This document shows, piece by piece, positions 42,871-51,850 of a stretch of DNA of 64,000 nt. The translations under genes and the position numbers were made by a program. The notes under the pieces are model-generated. The model was not told where the DNA came from. It saw only the letters and a list, made by a program, of their open reading frames with translations, and did no database searches. Location: contig JBFXAF010000004.1 in NCBI GenBank assembly GCA_050184585.1, forward strand, positions 62,001 to 126,000. Reading direction: 5' to 3'. The first letter of the stretch is position 1. Every line of letters begins with the position of its first letter. Source of the DNA: JBFXAF01 sp050184585 (GTDB taxonomy: Bacteria > Pseudomonadota > Alphaproteobacteria > Rhizobiales > Rhizobiaceae).

Positions 42871-43043
42871 CCCTCGCGGGGAGGTCGCTGAGATCGAGGA
42901 AGCGAAGCGAACGAAGATCGAAGCGGGTGGGGTACAAGCGGCAGCGCGCGGCGCATTTATTTGACGAAAGGCAGGTCGGGCACAGTGGAGACGACCCCAC
43001 CCGGCCGCTTCGCGGCCACCCTCCCCTCAAGGGGGAGGGAGCC
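42871..43043. repeat. Dispersed palindromic intergenic repeat
   Basis: The copy runs from CCTCCCCCTCGCGGGGAGG (near 42,871) through GGGTGGGGTACAAGCGGC and GACCCCACCC to CACCCTCCCCTCAAGGGGGA, which abuts the smpB stop. It shares its plan with 40,941-41,110 and, more distantly, 16,609-16,735. Confidence 0.7.
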
Positions 43044-43523
43044 CTACCCGCGCTCCTTCAGCAGCCGTCCCTTTTCGCGGGCCCAGTCGCGCTGCTTCTC
43101 GGTCTCGCGCTTGTCGTGCAGCTTCTTGCCGCGCGCCACACCGAGCAGAAGCTTCGCCATGCCGCGGTCGTTGAAGTAGATCTTGAGCGGCACCATGGTC
43201 ATGCCCTCGCGCTCGACATGCTGGGCGAGCTTGGCCATCTCGCGCTTGGAGACGAGCAGCTTGCGCCGCCGGCGCGGCTCGTGGTTGAAGCGGTTGCCCT
43301 GGAGGTATTCAGGCACATAGGAATTGATCAGCCAGAGTTCGCCGCCCTCGACCGAGGCGTAGCTCTCCTGGATGTTCGCCTGCCCCTGGCGCAGCGACTT
43401 CACCTCGGTGCCGGTCAGCGCCAGCCCCGTCTCCAGCGTGTCCAGCACCTCATAGGCGAAGCGCGCCTTGCGGTTCTCGGCGGCCACCTTGTTGTTGGGG
43501 TCGGATTTCCTGCCCTGGTTCAT
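43044..43523 (-). CDS. smpB: SsrA-binding protein SmpB
   Basis: A 159-residue SmpB that binds tmRNA in trans-translation. Seen are NRKARFAYEVLDTLETGLALTG (as NRKARFAYEV and ETGLALTGTEVKSLR), YASVEGGELWL and the basic C-terminal tail KKLHDKRETEKQRDW. Forty bases downstream of dapA on the same strand. The repeat element begins directly at its stop. Confidence 0.95.
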   Translation of the reverse strand: MNQGRKSDPNNKVAAENRKARFAYEVLDTLETGLALTGTEVKSLRQGQANIQESYASVEGGELWLINSYVPEYLQGNRFNHEPRRRRKLLVSKREMAKLAQHVEREGMTMVPLKIYFNDRGMAKLLLGVARGKKLHDKRETEKQRDWAREKGRLLKERG

Positions 43524-43563
43524 GCGGCCGAGATATTGCGCCCCGGCCGCGCTGGCAACCGTC

Positions 43564-44445
43564 TCAGTTCAAAAGCCCGGCATGCTTCATCGCCGCGTCG
43601 ATCCGGTCGGCGGTCGACGCCTCGACCGTCACCAGCGGCGAGCGCACCACGTTCTCGACCCGGCCGAGCCGCGACAGCGCGTATTTCGAGCCGCACAGGC
43701 CAGGCTCGATGAAGATCGCCTTGTGCAGCGGCATCAGCCGGTCCTGCAGCTCGAGCGCCTTCCTGCCGTCGCCCGACAGCGTCGCTTCCTGGAACTCGGC
43801 GCAAAGACGCGGCGCGACATTGGAGACGACCGAGATGCAGCCGACGCCCCCATGCGCGTTGAAGCCGAGCGCCGAGGCGTCCTCGCCGGAGAGCTGGACG
43901 AAGTCCGCGCCGCAGGTGATGCGCTGCTCGGACACCCGCTCCACCTTGCCGGTGGCATCCTTCACGCCGACGATGTTCTTGAAATCATTCGCCAAACGAC
44001 CCATCGTCTCGGGCGTCATGTCGATCACCGAGCGCGGCGGGATGTTGTAGATGACGATCGGCAGCCTCGTCGCCCTGGCGATCGTCGCGTAATGTTCGTA
44101 GAGGCCTCGCTGCGTGGGCTTGTTGTAATAGGGCGTGACGACGAGCACGGCGTCGGCGCCGACCTCCTCGGCGAAGCGGACCAGCCCGACGGCCTCGGCC
44201 GTGTTGTTCGAGCCCGCGCCGGCGACCACGGGCGCGCGGCCCTTCGCCGTCTCGACGCAGACACGCACCACCTCGCGGTGCTCCTCATGGGAGAGCGTCG
44301 GCGATTCGCCCGTCGTGCCGACGGGCACGAGGCCCGTCGTGCCCTCGGCGATCTGCCATTCGACGAAGGCCTGAAAGGCTTTCGCGTCGAAGCGCCCGTT
44401 CCTGTCGAACGGCGTCACGAGCGCGGTCAGCGAGCCCCTCAGCAT
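43564..44445 (-). CDS. dapA: 4-hydroxy-tetrahydrodipicolinate synthase
   Basis: A 293-residue TIM-barrel aldolase. The Schiff-base lysine is in NIVGVKDATGKVE, Tyr in VIYNIPPRS, and GTTGESPTLSHEEH forms the pyruvate/allosteric region. It condenses pyruvate with aspartate semialdehyde in lysine and diaminopimelate synthesis. It is divergent from slt and followed by smpB. Confidence 0.95.
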   Translation of the reverse strand: MLRGSLTALVTPFDRNGRFDAKAFQAFVEWQIAEGTTGLVPVGTTGESPTLSHEEHREVVRVCVETAKGRAPVVAGAGSNNTAEAVGLVRFAEEVGADAVLVVTPYYNKPTQRGLYEHYATIARATRLPIVIYNIPPRSVIDMTPETMGRLANDFKNIVGVKDATGKVERVSEQRITCGADFVQLSGEDASALGFNAHGGVGCISVVSNVAPRLCAEFQEATLSGDGRKALELQDRLMPLHKAIFIEPGLCGSKYALSRLGRVENVVRSPLVTVEASTADRIDAAMKHAGLLN

Positions 44446-44691
44446 CGTCTAGTGTCTCCCTTGGACGACATGTCGCGGGCCCCCGGCCCGGTTTTCGCCG
44501 GCTTTCTACCGGAAAGGGGTGCCGGGCGCCATAGGCGGCCGATTCGTGGCCCATGCGGATGGCGCTGCGTGACCCGCCGGAATGCTCGGCAGTTTAACGT
44601 TTCCGGTAAGGAACCGTTAACCGCGCTTTCACCTGGGGGACTTAGCCTTTCGCCGTCCACGGCCTATTGATAGAATTCCAGACTGGACAGG

Positions 44692-46764
44692 ATGATGACG
44701 ACCGGATCGGGATATTCGACGTCGATCGCGACCGCCCTGGCGCTGGCGCTGGGCTGGACGGTCGCGGTGCGCGCGGACGTACCGGTTCCGACGCCTCGGC
44801 CGGCCGACTCGGCGCGGGTCGACGCGGAGCGAACCGCTGGGATCAGCGGCGGCGCTGGCGTCGGCGCCGTGAGCGGGGCCGGCGACGTCACCGGGCTGAA
44901 GGACGGCCTTGACGAACTCGCACGCGGCGACATCGGCGGCGCGCTTGCCGCCCGCAACGCGCTTCCCGCCGCGTCGCTCGACCACAAGATCCTGTCCTGG
45001 GCAATCGCGCTCGGTGGCGGCGGCAACGTGCCGAGCGCCGACATCGACGCCACGGCGCGGGCGCTCTCCGACTGGCCGGGCATGGCGACGCTGAGGAAGA
45101 ATGGCGAGCGCGCGCTGTGGCGCGAGAACCCGGCTCCGGAGAAGGTGGTCGCGAGCTTCGCCGACCAGGCGCCCCAGACCTTCGAGGGCACGATGGCCCT
45201 CGCCCGCGCCCTCGTCGCGATGGGCCGCGAGGAGAAGGCCCGCGCCGTGCTCTCGCCTTTCTGGCGCACCGCCAAGCTCGAGCCGCGCGAGGAAGCGCTG
45301 GTGATCCGCAGCTACGGCTCGCTGATCGCGAAACAGGACCACCGCTTCCGCATGGAGCGCATGCTCTATTCGGAGCGCATCAACTCGGCCGGGCGTGTCG
45401 CCGGCCTCGCCGGCGCCAAGGCGCTGCACAAGGCGTGGGCCGCGGTCATCCGAAGCGAGCGCAACGCCCGGAAGCTGCTTGATGCGGTGCCCATGGCCGA
45501 TCGGTCCGCCGGTTACGCCTTTGCCGAGGCGCGTCACTTCAGGCGCAAGAATGCGTTCGACAAGGCCGCGGCGGTGATGCTGAAAGCGCCGACGGACGCC
45601 GACGCCCTCGTCGATCCGGACGCCTGGTGGATCGAGCGGCGCGTGCTGGCGCGCGAACTGGTCGACAAGGGCAAGATGGAGACGGCCTACGCCATAGTCG
45701 CCGCCCACGCCGCCGAGAGCGCCGAACATGCGGCGGACGCGGAGTTCCATGCCGGCTGGTACGCGCTCAGGGGCCTCGACGACGCCGCCAGGGCTTCCGG
45801 GCATTTCGCCCACATCGAATCGGTCGCCGCCGGCGCGATCTCGCGCTCGCGCGCGTTCTATTGGATGGGTCGCGCGGCGGAGGCCGGTGGGTCGGGAGAC
45901 GCCTCGGCCTATTACGAACAGGCCGCCGCCTACGGCACCTGCTTCTATGGCCAGCTCGCCGCCGCCAAGCTCGGCAGGATCGCGCTCGACGTCGCCTATC
46001 CGTCGCCGAGCGGGGAGGATCGCGCCGCCTTCGAGGCGCGTGAGTCCGTCGCCGCAATCCGGCGGCTCGAGCGGGCCGGCTACGAAAGCCGCGCCGACAT
46101 CCTCTATCGCAATCTTGCCGAGCAGCTCGAAAGCCCCGGCGAACTGGCGCTGCTCGCCACGATGGCCGAGACGCGCGGCGACCACACGCTGGCGCTCAAG
46201 ATCGGCAAGCTCGCCGCGGCGCGCGGGCTGCATGTCGGCGCCCTGTCGCACCCCGTCGGCGCGATCCCCGGCGAGGCGCGCACCTCGGACGCGGGCAAGG
46301 CGCTCGCCTACGCGATCGCCCGGCAGGAGAGCGAGTTCAACGCCTCGGCGGTTTCGGGCGCCGGCGCGCGCGGCCTGCTGCAGCTCCTGCCCGGCACCGC
46401 CCGCCAGATGGCCCGGGCGACGGGCCTGCCCTATTCGAAGGACCGGCTGACCACCGACGCAGCCTACAACGCGACGCTGGGCGCCGCCTTCCTTGGCGAC
46501 CAGCTCGGCCGCTTCGACGGCTCTTACGTGCTGACCTTCGCCGGTTACAACGCCGGACCTGGCCGCACCGTCGACTGGATCCGGCGCTATGGAGACCCGC
46601 GCGGCAAGACCGTCGAGGACGTGGTGGACTGGATCGAGACCATCCCGTTCGCCGAGACACGCAGCTATGTGCAGCGGGTGATGGAAAACTATCAGGTCTA
46701 CAAGATGCGCCTCTCGGGGCGCTTCGAGATCGCCCGCGACCTGACCGCCGGCCGCAAGGGCTGA
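44692..46764 (+). CDS. slt: Soluble lytic murein transglycosylase (Slt70-like)
   Basis: A 690-residue exported enzyme. It has a signal peptide (ATALALALGWTVAVRA), a long alpha-superhelical U-domain, and a C-terminal lysozyme-like domain where Glu546 in ARQESEFN is catalytic, followed by GARGLLQLLPGTA and AGYNAGPGR. It cleaves peptidoglycan to 1,6-anhydro-muropeptides in the periplasm. Two adjacent ATGs are possible starts. It is divergent from dapA. Confidence 0.94.
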   Translation: MMTTGSGYSTSIATALALALGWTVAVRADVPVPTPRPADSARVDAERTAGISGGAGVGAVSGAGDVTGLKDGLDELARGDIGGALAARNALPAASLDHKILSWAIALGGGGNVPSADIDATARALSDWPGMATLRKNGERALWRENPAPEKVVASFADQAPQTFEGTMALARALVAMGREEKARAVLSPFWRTAKLEPREEALVIRSYGSLIAKQDHRFRMERMLYSERINSAGRVAGLAGAKALHKAWAAVIRSERNARKLLDAVPMADRSAGYAFAEARHFRRKNAFDKAAAVMLKAPTDADALVDPDAWWIERRVLARELVDKGKMETAYAIVAAHAAESAEHAADAEFHAGWYALRGLDDAARASGHFAHIESVAAGAISRSRAFYWMGRAAEAGGSGDASAYYEQAAAYGTCFYGQLAAAKLGRIALDVAYPSPSGEDRAAFEARESVAAIRRLERAGYESRADILYRNLAEQLESPGELALLATMAETRGDHTLALKIGKLAAARGLHVGALSHPVGAIPGEARTSDAGKALAYAIARQESEFNASAVSGAGARGLLQLLPGTARQMARATGLPYSKDRLTTDAAYNATLGAAFLGDQLGRFDGSYVLTFAGYNAGPGRTVDWIRRYGDPRGKTVEDVVDWIETIPFAETRSYVQRVMENYQVYKMRLSGRFEIARDLTAGRKG

Positions 46765-46874
46765 CCGCCCTTCCGAGCCAAGGTTCGGCGCGCCACGCGA
46801 TTGCGTCGCCCGCCCGCCGCGCTTAGCACTATTTCCGACCAGGGGCCCGGACGGCTCCGCAATCGGGGAACGGC

Positions 46875-47768
46875 ATGACCGAGCAAGCGTGGACAGACTT
46901 CTTCTACAGCGCACCGGACGGACTGAAACTGCACGCCCGCGTGTATGAGCCGGCGGGCGCGGCGGCGCTGCCGGTCGTCTGCTTGCCAGGCCTCACTCGC
47001 AACGCGCGCGATTTCCACGAGCTCGCCGCCGTCCTCGGCCGGCGTTCGAAGAATGCGCGCAGGGTCATCGCCTTCGACTACAGGGGGCGCGGCCGCTCGG
47101 AGTGGGACAAGAACCCCAAGAACTACGATCCGATCGTCGAAACCGGCGACATCGTCGCCGGCCTGGTGGCCATGGGCGTGCCGGAAGCCGCCTTCATCGG
47201 TACTTCGCGCGGAGGACTGATCCTCCACATCCTCGCCGCCATGCGCCCGTCCCTGATGAAGGCCGTGGTGCTCAACGACATCGGACCCGAGGTGCAGGGC
47301 GAGGGATTGGCGCTGATCCGGTCCTACCTCGAACGCGCGCCGCGGCCGGCGACCTTCGCCGAGGCTGTCGCCATCCAGAAGGCGGCCAACGGCCAGAACT
47401 TCTCGGCCCTGTCCGACGCCGACTGGGAGCGGATGGTCGGCGCCGTCTACCGCGACGAGGACGGACGTCCGGTTCCGGACTTCGACCCCGCCCTGATCGA
47501 GGGCGTCAAGGCGATAGATCTTTCGAAGCCGCTGCCGACACTGTGGCCGCAATTCGGAGGCTTCTCACAGATTCCCGTGCTGGCGATCCGGGGGGCGAAC
47601 TCGACGCTGGTCTCGGAGGGCACCCTCGAGGAGATGGCGAGGCGGCACCCGGACATCGAGACGATCACGGTGGAGGGCCAGGGCCACGCGCCGCTCCTGG
47701 AAACGGGATCGCTGCCGCAACGAATCGCCCAGTTCCTGGACAGGGCCGAGGCAAAGGCCGGCCGATAA
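46875..47768 (+). CDS. Alpha/beta hydrolase
   Basis: A 297-residue alpha/beta-fold hydrolase with HGX-like LPGLTRNARDF, FDYRGRGRS, nucleophile Ser111 in GTSRGG and a C-terminal His in GQGHAPLL. These motifs fit lactonase/esterase-type family members. The substrate is unknown. It is convergent with the first porin gene; the terminator between them follows. Confidence 0.9.
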   Translation: MTEQAWTDFFYSAPDGLKLHARVYEPAGAAALPVVCLPGLTRNARDFHELAAVLGRRSKNARRVIAFDYRGRGRSEWDKNPKNYDPIVETGDIVAGLVAMGVPEAAFIGTSRGGLILHILAAMRPSLMKAVVLNDIGPEVQGEGLALIRSYLERAPRPATFAEAVAIQKAANGQNFSALSDADWERMVGAVYRDEDGRPVPDFDPALIEGVKAIDLSKPLPTLWPQFGGFSQIPVLAIRGANSTLVSEGTLEEMARRHPDIETITVEGQGHAPLLETGSLPQRIAQFLDRAEAKAGR

Positions 47769-47810
47769 CGTCAAGAGGCGGTGGCCTGCGCCGAAAAAGA
47801 CAGGCCTCCA

Positions 47811-47844
47811 GACAAAAAGAAACCCGGCGTCGCCGCCGGGTTTC
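47811..47844 (-). terminator. Rho-independent terminator of porin 1
   Basis: An 11-bp perfect stem GAAACCCGGCG/CGCCGGGTTTC (47819-47829/47834-47844) with a four-base loop is followed on the minus strand by TTTTTGTC. The same CCCGGCG-type stem is used after all three porin genes. Confidence 0.9.
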
Positions 47845-47865
47845 TCGTTCTTACGGCTGAGCCGA

Positions 47866-49050
47866 TCAGAACATACGGGTGAAGCGCAGGAAGCCGCCCG
47901 TCACGCCACCAACGCCAGTGGCCTTGGTGTGGGTGATTTCGGTCCTGATCTCGAAGTTCTGAACCGGGGTCCAGTAGAGAGCGCCTTCGACCAGCCAGGT
48001 GTTCGGGTTGCCGGCTGCGGCGAAGTTGGTGTCGGCGATGTACTGGGCGCCAACCGAAGCCGCGAAGGCCGGGTTGAACTGATGCCTGTACGAACCGAGC
48101 ACCGACCAGCGGCCACCAACCGAGTAGGCGTTGGCGTTGCTGGCGTAGAAGCCGATCAGGCGGAGCGACGAGCCGGGCATGTTCGGCACGTTGATCTGCG
48201 CACCGATAGAAGCCGCCCAGCCATCGACGCCGGAGAGGCCGCCGAGGCGAGCGCCGAGGAATGCGGCCGGAGCCGGGAGCGGGATGCCGAGGAAGGCGCC
48301 GCCGCCGGGGGTCAGGTCTTCGTCATAGGCGGCCTTGGCCCAGACAGCGCCCCAGCCCTGCGCGACGCCGATCTTGCCGACCACGTCCGGCATCCAGTTG
48401 GCGTTGCCGTCGTCTTCCAGCGCCAGCGTTCCGAAGAAGCCGTTGCCGCCGTTGAACGAGTAGCTGACCGAGTGGCGCTGCTGATAGCCGTAGGACAGGC
48501 CACCCCAGGTGTACGAACCCCCGTTGCTGGCGCCCGGGTTGAGAACGCCGGCCGCCCAGAGCGACTCCGAGTAGCCCATGAAGAGGCCGCCGAGCGTGAT
48601 GTACGCCTGGTTCAGAGTGAGGTTGCCGTCGGTGCCGAAACGCGCCGTGCTGTTGGCGATGCCGGGCGGAATCGGAAGCACGCCCAGGATGTTCGTCAGG
48701 CTCGAGCCAAGGATCTGGTTCTGCGGATCCCAGGTCGCACGAGCCTGCACGAAGCCGCGCAGCGTGCCCCATTCGGTCTCCGAACGAGCGTCGAAGTTGA
48801 GATCGGCCTCAACGCGCGTCGCATACCAGTCGTTCGCCGAGCTGGCGATGATGTCGAACCACACCTTGCCCGAAACGCGCAGGCAGGTTTCGGTTCCGGG
48901 GATGTAGAAGAAGCCGGCGCCGTACATGTCGCAGACGCGCACGTACTCGACCGGCTCGGGCTCCGGCATCACGATGGCGTCAGCCGCCCGTGCGCCTGTC
49001 GTCGCGACGAGAGCCGCGGCGGAGCCAATGAGAAGGCTCTTAATGTTCAT
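47866..49050 (-). CDS. Omp2b-family porin 1
   Basis: A 394-residue outer-membrane porin (PF02530 type). After a signal peptide (MNIKSLLIGSAAALVATTGA RA, cleaved near residue 22) comes the family N-terminus VEYVRVCDMYGAGFFYIPGTETC, shown as VEYVRVCDMYG and FFYIPGTETC, then beta-strands typical of a 16-strand barrel ending in FLRFTRMF with terminal Phe. It is general diffusion porin-like. Its first 150 bases including the leader are identical to porin 2. Confidence 0.95.
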   Translation of the reverse strand: MNIKSLLIGSAAALVATTGARAADAIVMPEPEPVEYVRVCDMYGAGFFYIPGTETCLRVSGKVWFDIIASSANDWYATRVEADLNFDARSETEWGTLRGFVQARATWDPQNQILGSSLTNILGVLPIPPGIANSTARFGTDGNLTLNQAYITLGGLFMGYSESLWAAGVLNPGASNGGSYTWGGLSYGYQQRHSVSYSFNGGNGFFGTLALEDDGNANWMPDVVGKIGVAQGWGAVWAKAAYDEDLTPGGGAFLGIPLPAPAAFLGARLGGLSGVDGWAASIGAQINVPNMPGSSLRLIGFYASNANAYSVGGRWSVLGSYRHQFNPAFAASVGAQYIADTNFAAAGNPNTWLVEGALYWTPVQNFEIRTEITHTKATGVGGVTGGFLRFTRMF

Positions 49051-49420
49051 TTCCTGACCTCCAGTCAAAGTTGGTAAGCGGGTCTGGGTTTTTAATTGCT
49101 GAAGGACAGCGTTCCCTGCCCCATCCCCAATTCGAAAAAGACGCGACTGCACGCCTCCTTTTCACAGCCGACATTACCCAGGCCCCGACCGCGCACAACA
49201 GTGATCACGCGGGGAAGCCGCAATCCACGCCGCTATCCTTCCGGCCTGTTGCACAAAAGCCACGTTTTGCACCCCTCCCGAAAGCTTTCGTTAAGGATGA
49301 GGGCCAGGCGGAGCTGCGCCCGACGGGAGAATCGTGGCGGCAACGCCGAGAAACACGGTTTTCCCGCGATTCGGGCGGTTTCGCGCGATTCCGCCGCTTA
49401 TCCTGACTGGAGGTCAGGAA
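49051..49420. promoter_or_regulatory. Divergent promoter region of porins 1 and 2
   Basis: A 370-base non-coding stretch separating two divergent porin genes. Both ends carry the same 17 bases before the ATG. The middle is AT-richer (near 49,085-49,160). No defined -35/-10 pair or OmpR/ChvI-type repeats were fixed; both promoters must be here. Confidence 0.6.
49402..49418 (+). promoter_or_regulatory. Shine-Dalgarno-occluding hairpin of porin 2
   Basis: CCTGAC and GTCAGG are perfect arms around TGGAG, so the porin 2 Shine-Dalgarno (GGAGG) is in the loop and stem, two bases before the ATG. Porin 1 keeps the inner four pairs only. It suggests translational control; this is inference. Confidence 0.5.
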
Positions 49421-50599
49421 ATGAACATTAAGAGCCTTCTCATTGGCTCCGCCGCGGCTCTCGTCGCGACGACAGGCGCACGGGCGGCTGACGCCATCGT
49501 GATGCCGGAGCCCGAGCCGGTCGAGTACGTGCGCGTCTGCGACATGTACGGCGTCGGCTTCTTCTACATCCCCGGGACGGAGACGTGCCTGAGGATTTCG
49601 GGTCTGGTGCGGTACCGCATCAACGCCAGCACGGCCTTCGAGGGCTACACCAACACCGTGCGCGGCCGCCTGAACGTGGATGCGCGTTCGGAGACCGAAT
49701 GGGGCACGCTGCGCGGTTTCGTCCGCCTGCAGGCCGACTGGGATGCGCAGAACCAGATCCTCGGCTCGAGCGTGACGGCCATCCCGCCACTCGGCCTCGC
49801 CGTTCCTCCGGGCATCGTCAACAGCACGGCCCGCTTCGGCACCGACGGCCTCGTCGGTCTCGACCAGGCCTACATCACGCTCGGCGGCCTGTTCATGGGC
49901 TACTCGGAGTCGCTCTGGGCGGCCGGCGTTCTCAATCCGGGCGCCAGCAACTGGGGTTCGCACACGGATACCGGCCTTTCCTACGGTTACCAGCAGCGTC
50001 ACTCGGTCAGCTACACGTTCAATGGCGGCAACGGCTTCTTCGGAACGCTGGCGCTCGAAGACGACGGCAACGCCAACTGGATGCCGGACGTGGTCGGCAA
50101 GATCGGCGTCGCGCAGGGCTGGGGCGCTGTCTGGGCCAAGGCCGCCTATGACGAAGACCTCACGCCTGGCTCACCGATCGCCGGTCTCGTCGCACCAGCG
50201 ACCTTCCTCGGCGCTCGCCTCGGCGGCCTCTCCGGCGTCGATGGCTGGGCGGCTTCTATCGGTGCGCAGATCAACGTGCCGAACATGCCCGGCTCGTCGC
50301 TCCGCCTGATCGGCTTCTACGCCAACAACGCCAACGCATACTCGATCGGCAGCCGCTGGTCGGTGCTCGCGTCCTACGGGCATCAGTTCACGCCGAAGGT
50401 GTTTGCCTCGGTTGGCGCCCAGTATCACGGCGACACCAACTTCGGTGCGGCTGGCAACCCGAATGCCTGGCGCGTTGAAGGTCAGGTCATCCTGACGCCG
50501 GTCGAAAACTTCGAAGTCCGCGTCGAGGTCAGCCATTTCAAGCCGCAGGGCGCGAACGGCGCGACGGGTGGCTTCATCTGGTTCCAGCGCTCGTTCTAA
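49421..50599 (+). CDS. Omp2b-family porin 2
   Basis: A 392-residue paralogue of porin 1, with signal peptide MNIKSLLIGSAAALVATTGA and mature N-terminus ADAIVMPEPEPVEYVRVC. It ends in FIWFQRSF. The long central barrel (SYGYQQRHSVSY, GNGFFGTLALEDDGNANW) is nearly the same as porin 1, while loops after residue 65 and 330 differ. It would form an outer-membrane pore. The ATG at 49421 fits the leader hairpin. Confidence 0.95.
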   Translation: MNIKSLLIGSAAALVATTGARAADAIVMPEPEPVEYVRVCDMYGVGFFYIPGTETCLRISGLVRYRINASTAFEGYTNTVRGRLNVDARSETEWGTLRGFVRLQADWDAQNQILGSSVTAIPPLGLAVPPGIVNSTARFGTDGLVGLDQAYITLGGLFMGYSESLWAAGVLNPGASNWGSHTDTGLSYGYQQRHSVSYTFNGGNGFFGTLALEDDGNANWMPDVVGKIGVAQGWGAVWAKAAYDEDLTPGSPIAGLVAPATFLGARLGGLSGVDGWAASIGAQINVPNMPGSSLRLIGFYANNANAYSIGSRWSVLASYGHQFTPKVFASVGAQYHGDTNFGAAGNPNAWRVEGQVILTPVENFEVRVEVSHFKPQGANGATGGFIWFQRSF

Positions 50600-50627
50600 G
50601 AATATCGAGTGAGTATTTTATAATAGG

Positions 50628-50660
50628 AACCCGGCGGATTTCCGCCGGGTTTCTTTCGTT
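50628..50660 (+). terminator. Rho-independent terminator of porin 2
   Basis: Ten-base perfect arms AACCCGGCGG/CCGCCGGGTT (50628-50637 and 50642-50651) with loop ATTT are followed by TTCTTTCGTTG, 28 bases past the porin stop. Confidence 0.85.
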
Positions 50661-50776
50661 GTCTAACATATTTACTTGACTTATTGAGCCGACGCAGTAT
50701 TATTTCTGTCATAATTATCTTGGTAGTCGAGCGGATGAGAGTCCTCGTTCGCGTCGGAGAAGCTTTGGCCGTGTCC

Positions 50777-51697
50777 ATGTATCAGAGTCATATTTTGCGA
50801 ACCGACTTGCAGTTCGTTCCCTATGTCGTCTCCTATGCAGAGGAGACCGCACGACAGGCGGAAAAATATAGTGTGCTCGACCTCTACGAGAAGTACGGGA
50901 ACGCTCTATGGGAGAATGGGCGTCATCGAGACAACGTCTGCGCCTTCCTGAACGAGATCGATCGAATACTTGAGCGCGTCAAGTATAGAATCTTCCCGCA
51001 AGACATGATCGATTCGCTCTGCGAGACCCTGCTCGGCCGCGGCAACAGCAACGCCACGATCAACCGCAAGATGGCAGCGCTGGGCAAACTGCTCAGGAAG
51101 GCCCACCGCATGGGCGACATCGACGGCGTCCCCGAGTTTACCCGCAGGAAGGAAAAAGCCGGCCGCATACGCTTTCTCGAGCGGGGGGAGGAACAAAGGC
51201 TTTTCGCGGCGATCGCGGAGCGATCGGAAGACTATCACAGGTTGAGCATCTTCCTGGTGGACAGCGGCTGCCGGTTGGGCGAGGCGCTCGGGCTGCGCTG
51301 GAACGATGTCCGTGACCGGCGCGCCAGCTTCTGGATAACAAAGTCGGGGCGGAGCAGGACCGTTCCGCTCACCGAAAGGGCGCACTCCGCTCTCGGCGGC
51401 GGCCGGGCGACCACGCGCGGGCCGTTCGCCGGGCTCCTGGCGCATCGATACCGGGCGATCTGGAACGACGCCAAGACGGAGATAGGGCTCGGCGCCGACG
51501 AACAGGTGGTTCCGCACATATTGAGGCACACCTGCGCCTCGCGGCTGGTTCAGGGCGGCATCGACATCAGGCGCGTCCAGACGTGGCTCGGCCACCAGAC
51601 GTTGCAGATGACGATGCGTTACGCTCACCTCGCCACGAACGATCTCGACCCCGGCGTCGCCGTGCTCGAGAAGGATGGCGAGCCAGCGAGTCGGTGA
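50777..51697 (+). CDS. Tyrosine recombinase/integrase
   Basis: A 306-residue recombinase with full catalytic set: Arg166 (DSGCRLGEAL), Lys189 (TKSGRSRTVPL), His247/Arg250 (HILRHTCAS), His273 (WLGHQ) and nucleophile Tyr282 (MRYAHL). The N-terminal part is a SAM-like core-binding domain (NATINRKMAALGKLLRKA). Start choice is open: ATG 50777, GTG 50771 (GGAGAA upstream) or ATG 50735. The 5' part is more AT-rich. It lies 62 bases before tRNA-Ser, yet no matching attachment site or cargo is visible. Confidence 0.88.
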   Translation: MYQSHILRTDLQFVPYVVSYAEETARQAEKYSVLDLYEKYGNALWENGRHRDNVCAFLNEIDRILERVKYRIFPQDMIDSLCETLLGRGNSNATINRKMAALGKLLRKAHRMGDIDGVPEFTRRKEKAGRIRFLERGEEQRLFAAIAERSEDYHRLSIFLVDSGCRLGEALGLRWNDVRDRRASFWITKSGRSRTVPLTERAHSALGGGRATTRGPFAGLLAHRYRAIWNDAKTEIGLGADEQVVPHILRHTCASRLVQGGIDIRRVQTWLGHQTLQMTMRYAHLATNDLDPGVAVLEKDGEPASR

Positions 51698-51759
51698 CGT
51701 CTCGGCGGCAGCGGACAATGTTGATTATATATGCGCTTTCCCCTATCCAGCGCCGTGTC

Positions 51760-51850
51760 GGAGAGGTGGCCGAGTGGTCGAAGGCGCTCCCCTGCTAAGG
51801 GAGTAGACCTCAAAAGGGTCTCGTGGGTTCGAATCCCATCCTCTCCGCCA
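51760..51850 (+). tRNA. tRNA-Ser (GCU)
   Basis: A 91-base serine tRNA with acceptor GGAGAGG/CCTCTCC, anticodon GCT in CCCCTGCTAAGGG, a long variable arm and the T-loop GGTTCGAATCC, ending in encoded GCCA. It reads AGC/AGU codons. It is a common integration target; the integrase gene lies just upstream. Confidence 0.96.

Noticed and set aside
42274..43043. Permuted two-piece tmRNA
   Set aside because: Location beside smpB fits, but no codons for an AANDN-type tag and no convincing T-loop or acceptor could be found on either strand.
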